Source of the DNA: Tepidanaerobacteraceae bacterium
GTDB taxonomy: Bacteria > Bacillota > Thermosediminibacteria > Thermosediminibacterales > Tepidanaerobacteraceae
Assembly (NCBI GenBank): GCA_029982615.1
Contig: JARRBK010000008.1
Coordinates: 1 to 52,278, forward strand
Reading direction: 5' to 3'
DNA: 52,278 nucleotides
This document shows positions 46,969-52,278 of the stretch, piece after piece. Position 1 is the first letter of the stretch. Every line of letters begins with the position of its first letter. A program made the translations under genes and the position numbers. Below the pieces are notes generated by a model, which was not told where the DNA came from, did not search any database, and saw only the letters and a list, made by a program, of their open reading frames with translations.

Positions 46969-46984
46969 TGGCATTGTATTTGCA
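46969..46984 (+). promoter_or_regulatory. Sigma-54 (-24/-12) promoter
   Basis: TGGCATTGTATTTGCA: GG (46970-46971), exactly 10 bp, GC (46982-46983), matching TGGCAC-N5-TTGCA at nearly all positions. It lies 92 bp before the FAD oxidoreductase start and 169 bp after a sigma-54 activator gene, so function is very likely. Confidence 0.88.
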
Positions 46985-47075
46985 ATAAACATTTACAAAA
47001 AAATGATATAAGTGGATTTTTGTAATTAATTTATGTATTAATGGCAGCTTTTAAGTCAGAGAGAGGAGCTTTTCA

Positions 47076-48293
47076 ATGAAATCTACTGATGTAGTGGTGA
47101 TTGGGGGAGGGGTTATAGGCTGTTCCGCAGCTTACCATCTCGCAAAAAGGGGAGTCGATGTAATCCTTGTGGAAAAGGATGACATAGCTTCGGGAACCTC
47201 CGGAGCATGTGACAAAGCGGTTTTGCTGCAATCAAAAAACCCGGGCCTGCATCTTAAGATGGCCCTTGAGAGCATAAAGCTATTTCCGGAAATTCAAAAG
47301 GATCTGGATACTGATATAGAATTTAAAAACAACGGCGGCATGATTGTCATTAAAACCGAAGAACAATGGCAAGTCATGAAAGGATTTGTGCAAAGGCAGA
47401 AAAAAGCAGGACTTAAAGTAGAACTTCTGGGTCGGGACCATGCCCTTCAAAGACAGCCGGCCTTTTCCAGGGATATCCTGGGTGCCACATATAGCCCTAT
47501 GGATGGAGAAGTAAACCCTATTAACCTGACGCTGGGATTTTTCCGCGGCGCCAAAAAATATGGTGCAAAATCCATGCTTTCTACGGAAGTTAAGGGCATA
47601 AGAGTGGAGAAAGGCAGAGTAAGCTCGGTTTTGACCACCGGCGGAGAGATATTGACAAGATTTGTGGTGAATGCCTGCGGTGTATACGCTCCTGTGGTGG
47701 GAAGAATGGTGGGCATAGATATTCCCATTATTCCGCGAAGAGGGCAGATAATAGTTAGCGAGCCTGTGCCCCCCATCATCCACGGGGATGTGAACTGTGC
47801 AAGATATATAACGGCTAAATTTAAGCCGGAACTTCTGGGAGACGACGAGTATGCCAGGTTGGGCATAGGGCTTTCCCTTGGTCAGACCGAAAACGGCAAC
47901 CTGCTCATAGGAGGCACCAGAGAATTTGTTGGCTATGATAAGAGGACTACTCACAGGGCGCTCAGGGCAATATTGAAACATGCGGCAAGCCTGGTGCCTG
48001 TTCTGAAAGACGTCAGCATAATACGCAGCTTTGCTGGGCTCAGGCCCTATACCCCCGATGGCCTGCCCATACTGGGAGAGGTTGAAAACCTGAGAGGCTT
48101 TATAATGTCCGCGGGCCATGAAGGAGACGGTATAGCTCTATCGGCTATTACCGGCAAAATAATATCCGAAATAATAGTAGATGGCCGTACATCGCTGAAT
48201 ATTGACATGGAGAAACTGTCCCTTTCAAGATTTAAAAAGGAGGATGTATATGGATTTCGGGAAAGTCATAACTGCTATGGTAACGCCGTTTGA
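47076..48293 (+). CDS. FAD-dependent amino-acid oxidase/dehydrogenase (DAO family)
   Basis: A 405-residue DAO-fold flavoprotein. FAD motif VVVIGGGVIGCSAAYHLAKR with VEKDDIASGTSG; C-terminal FAD contact GLRPYTPDGLPILGE and SAGHEGDGIALS. It resembles sarcosine oxidase beta, D-amino acid dehydrogenase and D-hydroxyproline dehydrogenase subunits, so the substrate is probably an imino or D-amino acid. ATG 47076 follows AGAGAGGAG. First gene behind the sigma-54 promoter. Its last 44 nt overlap the next gene; the C-terminal tail encoded there (about 14 residues) is not a conserved element I recognise. Confidence 0.85.
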   Translation: MKSTDVVVIGGGVIGCSAAYHLAKRGVDVILVEKDDIASGTSGACDKAVLLQSKNPGLHLKMALESIKLFPEIQKDLDTDIEFKNNGGMIVIKTEEQWQVMKGFVQRQKKAGLKVELLGRDHALQRQPAFSRDILGATYSPMDGEVNPINLTLGFFRGAKKYGAKSMLSTEVKGIRVEKGRVSSVLTTGGEILTRFVVNACGVYAPVVGRMVGIDIPIIPRRGQIIVSEPVPPIIHGDVNCARYITAKFKPELLGDDEYARLGIGLSLGQTENGNLLIGGTREFVGYDKRTTHRALRAILKHAASLVPVLKDVSIIRSFAGLRPYTPDGLPILGEVENLRGFIMSAGHEGDGIALSAITGKIISEIIVDGRTSLNIDMEKLSLSRFKKEDVYGFRESHNCYGNAV

Positions 48294-49125
48294 CGACAAT
48301 CTGGAAGTGGATTTTAAAGCTTTTGAAAATCTAATAGAGCACCTCATAAAAACTGGCACCGACACACTGCTGGTCACCGGCACCACTGGAGAATCGCCCA
48401 CCCTTTCCGATGAAGAGAAACTGGAGCTCTTCAAGGCAGCAAAGAGCATAGCAGGAAAAAGGGCAAAGGTTATAGCGGGCACGGGCTCCAATTCTACGCG
48501 GCACAGCATAGAGCTTTCCGAGAAAGCTCAAGAAATTGGAGTAGATGGACTGCTGCTGGTGGCGCCCTATTACAATAAGCCAACCCAAGAAGGGCTTTAT
48601 CAGCATTTTAAAATGATAGCCGAGTCGGTGGATATTCCGGTGATTTTATACAACGTGCCCGGCAGGACCGCTGTGACCATAGAACCGGAGACTCTGGCCA
48701 GGCTTTCGGAGGTCAAAAACATAACGGCAGTGAAAGATGCAGGGGGAAATCTTGACAAAACCAGCAAGACCAGAATCTTGGCTCCGAACCTAACCGTATA
48801 CAGCGGTGACGACAGCCTGACGCTCCCCATGCTCACCCTGGGAGCCAGAGGTGTCATTAGTGTGGCCTCTCACATAGCGGGTCAGGAAATAAAAGAAATG
48901 ATAGAGGCCTTCGAGCAAGGGAATCATAAGAAAGCTGAAGAAATTCATTTGAAGCTGTTTGATCTTTTCAAGGCGCTGTTTGTCATTACAAACCCCATCC
49001 CCGTCAAAGAAGCCCTCAACATGGTGGGAATAAAAGTGGGCGGTTTGCGTCCGCCTCTCAGCCCGGCAGATGATAAGACAAAAAAAGTGCTGGAAAAAGT
49101 ATTGGGCGAATTAAAGCTTTGTTGA
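48250..49125 (+). CDS. DapA-family synthase/lyase (4-hydroxy-tetrahydrodipicolinate synthase-like)
   Basis: A 291-residue class I aldolase. Signatures are TGTTGESPTLSDEEK (Thr pair), YNVPGRTAV (catalytic Tyr and the Arg that binds the semialdehyde carboxylate in true DapA), the Schiff-base Lys in AVKDAGG and GARGVISV. The Arg favours genuine dihydrodipicolinate synthase, but the catabolic context fits pyrroline-hydroxycarboxylate deaminase-like relatives. ATG 48250 lies 6 nt after AAGGAGG; the longer frame is rejected. It starts 44 nt before the oxidase gene ends, so the two are coupled. Confidence 0.88.
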   Translation: MDFGKVITAMVTPFDDNLEVDFKAFENLIEHLIKTGTDTLLVTGTTGESPTLSDEEKLELFKAAKSIAGKRAKVIAGTGSNSTRHSIELSEKAQEIGVDGLLLVAPYYNKPTQEGLYQHFKMIAESVDIPVILYNVPGRTAVTIEPETLARLSEVKNITAVKDAGGNLDKTSKTRILAPNLTVYSGDDSLTLPMLTLGARGVISVASHIAGQEIKEMIEAFEQGNHKKAEEIHLKLFDLFKALFVITNPIPVKEALNMVGIKVGGLRPPLSPADDKTKKVLEKVLGELKLC

Positions 49126-49202
49126 AAACATTTCGGTATAACCGTTAATATCTCAGGCATTAAGCCATAATTTATAAATCCATGCTGAAAGCAATTCCAA
49201 AA

Positions 49203-49302
49203 CCGGGAAGGCAGAGTGCTCTTTCTATTGACGCGGCTCTTTTGAACTTTTATATAAAGAGCAAGGCGCGGCAAGGCTTGCGGACGCTCTGCCCCTTCCG
49301 GG
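49203..49302. repeat. Long structured intergenic element after dapA-like gene
   Basis: Outer arms CCGGGAAGGCAGAG (49203-49216) and CTCTGCCCCTTCCGGG (49287-49302) pair with small bulges. Inside, GCTCTTT and AAAGAGC (49236-49242, 49256-49262) pair perfectly, and GCAAG-G-CTTGC (49271-49281) is a tight palindrome. No T tail. It lies between the dapA-like and symporter genes and could be a processing or partial termination structure. The remaining 293-bp spacer has a second palindrome AATTTTC-TT-GAAAATT (49384-49399) just before the symporter ribosome-binding site. Confidence 0.55.
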
Positions 49303-49418
49303 ATAATAACACTAATTAATAAAATTAAATAAAGCAAAAGGAGGGATGTATTAAGGATATAATAGAATATATTTTCGTATTTTAATTTTCTTGAAAATTA
49401 CAAAAAGGAGGAATTTTC

Positions 49419-50858
49419 ATGAGTCTCACCGCCATTGTCTGGATCATCACTGTTGTCTTTTGCGGTATATTCCTGTGGATTTCTTTCAGGGTCCAGGACT
49501 CCGCCAGCCAGAGTTTTTCCAATTACGCCATAGCGGGCGGAACGCTGCCATTATACCTCATCCTTTTCACGGACATAGCCACCATCATGGGAGCCGGAAA
49601 CTTCATAGGCCACGCCGCTCAGGGATATAAGATAGGGCTTGTGGACATACCCTTCGTGTTCGGCGAGCAGGGGTCCAAGATAATCTTTGCCCTGGTTTTT
49701 GCGGGCCTTGCCGGCAGGTTCACCTATAATACCCTTTCGGAGATGATGGATGACCTTCTGGTCCGGGATAAAGCCACGAGAGCCATAGTCGGGGTGCTTA
49801 CCGCGTGCATAATGATTGCCTGGGTAGGAGGGCAGGGCAAGGGGCTGGGAGATATTTTCGCCACTTTCACCGGTGCCAACCCCATCCCCATCATCATGCT
49901 TTTTAATGCAGTGTTTATAATTTACACCTTTCTGGGCGGCATTTACTCCGTGGTCTGGACGGACCTGCTGCAGGGCATCATCGTCGTTGTATTCGCCTTT
50001 ATATTTTACGGATATGCCTTTGCTCCGGTAAACTTTTCCCTGGGAGTTCTCCAGCAGAAGCTCGCCGAGGTGGGGGCTGCAGACCTTGGAACCTTAAGCA
50101 ACGTGCCCTTTACCGTCATTCTTAAAAACTTTGTCACGGGCTGTTTCGGCATCCTGGCGGCCCAGATATACTGGCAAAGGTGTTTTGCCGCAAAGGATTC
50201 CGGCACAGCAAGAAACGGCATGCTGGTAAGCGGCATTGCTGCTGTCGTATTCGTGAGCATGACTGCCATGGTGGGCCTTGTGACCAAAGCGCTGAATCCA
50301 AACCTGGAAAATCCCAACCAGGCCATGCCGTGGCTCATGATGCACTATGTTCCCACATGGGTGCTGGCAGTGGTGTTCACGCTTATACTGGCCGCAGCTA
50401 TGTCCAGCGCCGACTCCAATTTGAACTCCGCGGCAGTGATACTGGTAAACGACCTTATAAAACCGTTTGCTCCGAATAAAACCGATAAAGAACTGGTAAA
50501 TTACGCCAAAATATTGACCATTGTGGTTGGCATATTCTCCACGCTGGCAGCCATTTATGCTTCCAGCATCATAAGTCTTTTCTCCAAGGCGTACACCATG
50601 GCCGGTGGAGGCATAGTGCCGGTGCTGCTGGTAGGACTCCTTTGGAAGAAGACCGGTGAACCCTTCACCATGGGCGTAAAGAACAGCCGCATTACTCCAT
50701 GGGGTGCCCGCCTGGGCATTATAGCGGGTTCCATTATATCTCTGTCAAAATATGGCATACTCTGGGGCGTGGTTATTTCAGCTGTAGTGACCATCGTGGT
50801 TTCGTTGATAACTCCCGATGTGTCGGAGCCGGTATCCCCCAATACTAAATTGGCTTAG
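49419..50858 (+). CDS. Sodium:solute symporter family transporter
   Basis: A 479-residue SSF (LeuT-fold) permease with about 12-13 hydrophobic segments. Typical features are the N-terminal SFSNYAIAGGTLPLYLILFT, ATIMGAGNFIGHAAQGY with the Na-site helix, WVGGQGKGLGDIFATF, FLGGIYSVVWTDLLQGIIVV, and the late helix ILAAAMSSADSNLNSAAVIL with the SSADS Na2 motif. It probably imports the amino acid or related compound handled by the oxidase and DapA-like proteins. ATG 49419 is 5 nt after AAGGAGG. The 293-bp gap upstream may host extra control. Confidence 0.9.
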   Translation: MSLTAIVWIITVVFCGIFLWISFRVQDSASQSFSNYAIAGGTLPLYLILFTDIATIMGAGNFIGHAAQGYKIGLVDIPFVFGEQGSKIIFALVFAGLAGRFTYNTLSEMMDDLLVRDKATRAIVGVLTACIMIAWVGGQGKGLGDIFATFTGANPIPIIMLFNAVFIIYTFLGGIYSVVWTDLLQGIIVVVFAFIFYGYAFAPVNFSLGVLQQKLAEVGAADLGTLSNVPFTVILKNFVTGCFGILAAQIYWQRCFAAKDSGTARNGMLVSGIAAVVFVSMTAMVGLVTKALNPNLENPNQAMPWLMMHYVPTWVLAVVFTLILAAAMSSADSNLNSAAVILVNDLIKPFAPNKTDKELVNYAKILTIVVGIFSTLAAIYASSIISLFSKAYTMAGGGIVPVLLVGLLWKKTGEPFTMGVKNSRITPWGARLGIIAGSIISLSKYGILWGVVISAVVTIVVSLITPDVSEPVSPNTKLA

Positions 50859-50927
50859 TACTTAAAATAAGAGTGTCACGATGGGGCATGTAGTTTTACG
50901 TCAAAAAAAATTTATGTGCGAAAAGCA

Positions 50928-50953
50928 AGCCGGAGGAGAAATTTCCTCCGGCT
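50928..50953 (+). terminator. Intrinsic terminator after the symporter gene
   Basis: AGCCGGAGGA and TCCTCCGGCT, a perfect 10-bp stem with a 6-nt loop, then CATTAATTTG. It closes the sigma-54 operon. Confidence 0.8.
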
Positions 50954-51050
50954 CATTAATTTGCCTGTAATTTTGTATAAACTATGTTAATATTTGTTAA
51001 AGTATATAGTACGAAAAGTGTAACCGTAATACTCCCCGGGAGGAGAAAGA

Positions 51051-51173
51051 ATGCAAGAACTGGCTCTCGCGGCGGATATTCTGGAAATTGTGTGTAAATC
51101 GGCAAAATACTGCCCCCGGTGTTCTCATCTGGGAGGAGAAATAATTCAGGGAAAGGTTGAGAAAGCGTATTGA
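51051..51173 (+). CDS. Putative 40-residue small protein with CPRC motif
   Basis: An ORF of 40 codons: MQELALAADILEIVCKSAKY, then CPRCSHLGGEIIQGKVEKAY. ATG 51051 lies 7 nt after a strong GGGAGGAG site. An amphipathic N-terminal helix, one isolated Cys and a CPRC pair suggest metal or redox binding. Its TGA stop lies inside the -35 hexamer of the blaI promoter. I recognise no family. The good ribosome-binding site and coherent codons favour a real gene. Confidence 0.5.
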   Translation: MQELALAADILEIVCKSAKYCPRCSHLGGEIIQGKVEKAY

Positions 51174-51198
51174 CATATTCACTTACACAATGTAGAAT
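51170..51198 (+). promoter_or_regulatory. SigA promoter of blaI-blaR1-like operon
   Basis: TTGACA (51170-51175), 17-bp spacer, TAGAAT (51193-51198). A perfect -35, one mismatch in -10, 41 bp before the blaI-like start. Confidence 0.85.
51184..51194. promoter_or_regulatory. BlaI/MecI-type operator 1
   Basis: TACA-CAA-TGTA, a dyad of the TACA/TGTA class bound by BlaI and MecI, lying in the spacer and touching the -10 of the promoter. Occupancy would block RNA polymerase. Confidence 0.75.
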
Positions 51199-51207
51199 AT
51201 TACTAAC

Positions 51208-51220
51208 CTACATTATGTAG
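51208..51220. promoter_or_regulatory. BlaI/MecI-type operator 2
   Basis: CTACA-TTA-TGTAG, a perfect dyad 25 bp centre to centre from operator 1, just downstream of the -10 and before the ribosome-binding site. Two sites indicate autorepression. Confidence 0.8.
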
Positions 51221-51238
51221 ATAATAGAGGGGATTTGT

Positions 51239-51607
51239 ATGAAAAAACTGCAACGCATATCCGACGCGGAAAAACAGATTATGGAGTATATTTGGGCAGC
51301 CGGACGCCCGGTGACGACTTCGGAAATAATTCGGCATTTGCCGGAGGGAAAAGCATGGAAACAAAATACGGTGGTCACATTTTTGGCCCGCTTGATGAAA
51401 AAAGGGATACTTAAGGCAACCAGAATAGGAAAAGCCAATTATTACGAGCCTTGCATAACGGAACAGGAATACCGGAATTTTGAAACAAAGCAATTCATAA
51501 AGGATGTCCATAAAGGCTCCGTATTGGGCTTTATAACTGCATTGTGCGACAATGGCGACCTGACAAAAGAAGATATTGAAAACCTTATGAAACGGTTGAA
51601 AGAGTAG
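51239..51607 (+). CDS. BlaI/MecI/CopY family transcriptional repressor
   Basis: A 122-residue winged-helix repressor: ISDAEKQIMEYIWAAGRPVT, SEIIRHLPEGKAWKQNTVVT (recognition helix), FLARLMKKGILKATRIGKAN and a C-terminal dimerisation helix pair. BlaI-type proteins are inactivated by cleavage when their partner BlaR1/MecR1 senses a cell-wall signal. ATG 51239 follows GAGGGG. The next gene (8 bp on) encodes the M56 partner. No beta-lactamase or penicillin-binding protein gene is in the window, so the regulated target is unknown. Confidence 0.93.
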   Translation: MKKLQRISDAEKQIMEYIWAAGRPVTTSEIIRHLPEGKAWKQNTVVTFLARLMKKGILKATRIGKANYYEPCITEQEYRNFETKQFIKDVHKGSVLGFITALCDNGDLTKEDIENLMKRLKE

Positions 51608-51615
51608 GTGGGCAC

Positions 51616-52278
51616 ATGTTGATAAACATTTATTATCAGCTCTTTGTCATGTCGTTTGTGGCCGGAGGTCTATACCTTATTCTGAAACTTTTGAGCGCGG
51701 TAACCCTTAAATATTTCACTGCGGCCTGGCATTATTACACCAATATGGCAATATGTATGTTTTTCCTGCTGCCGTATCACAAGTGGATGTCATGGCTTGA
51801 TCTGAGCTTTATAAAGATGCCCGATAAAGGCTTCGGACTACCCTCTATCGCGGGATTAAACCCACTCACCGCTCTTACCCTCGCTGCCGGCGGCTTTTCA
51901 ATACCACAGCAAGAAAGTCACGCAGGAGCCTCCGTTTACTTTGAACTATTGCCCTATCTCCTGATGGCCGGAACTCTGATATTCATATCCGTAATTCTCA
52001 TCCAAAACTATAATCTGAACTGCCGCATTTTCAGAATGTGCCGGCTGACTGATGAAATGCAGATTTTGGAGGTGCTTTCCAAGTGTAAACAACAAATGGG
52101 CATAATAAAACAAATTCCTGTATACATTTCGCCCTGCATAATGACACCCTTTGTGTACGGCATCTTCAAGCCCCGCATCGTCTTGCCGGATATTAAACTT
52201 TCTGCGGACGAATTGCAATGCGTTTTTCTTCATGAACTGACCCACTGGAAACGCCGTGATGCATTGTTGAAATATCTG
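51616..52278 (+). CDS. BlaR1-like M56 family sensor peptidase (partial, cut by window end)
   Basis: The first 221 codons are present and in frame to the window edge. Several TM segments (about residues 5-30, 38-58, 112-132) precede the cytoplasmic zinc peptidase, with HELTHWKRRD (HExxH) near residue 210. It starts at ATG 51616 after GGTGGG. As a BlaR1-type protein it would sense an extracellular ligand and trigger cleavage of the BlaI-like repressor encoded 8 bp upstream. Whether a penicillin-binding sensor domain follows cannot be seen. Confidence 0.88.
   Translation, partial: MLINIYYQLFVMSFVAGGLYLILKLLSAVTLKYFTAAWHYYTNMAICMFFLLPYHKWMSWLDLSFIKMPDKGFGLPSIAGLNPLTALTLAAGGFSIPQQESHAGASVYFELLPYLLMAGTLIFISVILIQNYNLNCRIFRMCRLTDEMQILEVLSKCKQQMGIIKQIPVYISPCIMTPFVYGIFKPRIVLPDIKLSADELQCVFLHELTHWKRRDALLKYL

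Noticed and set aside
47280-48119. Long minus-strand ORF opposite the FAD oxidoreductase
   Set aside because: The plus frame has full FAD motifs; the opposite frame lacks any recognisable domain or start signal.
47000-48250. Lysine riboswitch for the dapA-like gene
   Set aside because: There is no untranslated leader; the gene starts inside the upstream oxidase gene.

Overview
The window is the replication-origin region of a low-GC, spore-forming, anaerobic Firmicute. Spore formation is suggested by YyaC, the SpoIIIJ/Jag pair and the Soj/Spo0J/Noc set. Anaerobic life is suggested by the [FeFe]-hydrogenase maturase HydG. Gene order resembles the Bacillus subtilis origin (yyzM, yyaC, parB-parA, noc, rsmG, mnmG, mnmE, jag, yidC, rnpA, rpmH | dnaA, dnaN, yaaA, recF, remB, gyrB, gyrA, then tmk, yaaQ, yaaR, holB, yaaT). 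The accessory genes point to a Thermoanaerobacterales/Thermosediminibacterales-like clostridium; that placement is inference from gene content only. Strand use flips at about 27.7 kb: most genes to the left are on the minus strand and most to the right on the plus strand, so both arms run with the replication forks. No rRNA, tRNA, CRISPR array or intact insertion sequence was seen.

Left arm (0-18.8 kb, minus unless noted): DUF951, MscS channel, CvpA, a one-TM beta-propeller protein and a TPR protein; yyaC (+) with a forespore-type promoter; a UPF0180 protein; bactofilin, M23 peptidase, DUF4446 and DUF554 proteins; hydG with an unusual leader; asnB (+); a large secreted GH10-like protein; a HAD phosphatase. 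A decayed stretch at 15.9-17.7 kb holds a NimA-like pseudogene, an orphan membrane ORF, a GNAT pseudogene and a broken small gene around an intact YfcE-type phosphodiesterase. A sugar isomerase/epimerase follows.

Origin core (18.8-37.1 kb): a perfect parS site lies 3 bp beyond the parB stop. It is followed by parB, parA, noc, rsmG, mnmG, mnmE, jag, yidC, yidD, rnpA and rpmH (minus), then dnaA, oriC (six DnaA-box-like sites plus a DnaA-trio/AT-rich element), dnaN, yaaA, recF, a DciA-like gene, remB, gyrB and gyrA (plus). This block covers chromosome segregation, replication initiation, tRNA wobble modification, membrane insertion, RNase P and supercoiling.

Right arm (37.1-52.3 kb): a zinc ribbon protein (-); a run with Orn/Lys/Arg decarboxylase, tmk, c-di-AMP receptor, yaaR, holB and ricT; a YugP peptidase; an NHL-propeller lipoprotein. 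Next is what I consider the most interesting locus: a sigma-54 activator whose usual sensor is preceded by an NAD(P)-binding Rossmann domain, then a clean -24/-12 promoter, then an FAD amino-acid oxidase-like gene, a DapA-family lyase/synthase and a sodium:solute symporter. This is probably a substrate- or redox-gated amino-acid uptake and catabolism system. The window ends in a BlaI/BlaR1-type regulator pair with two visible operators and a 40-codon ORF just upstream; blaR1 is cut by the window edge.
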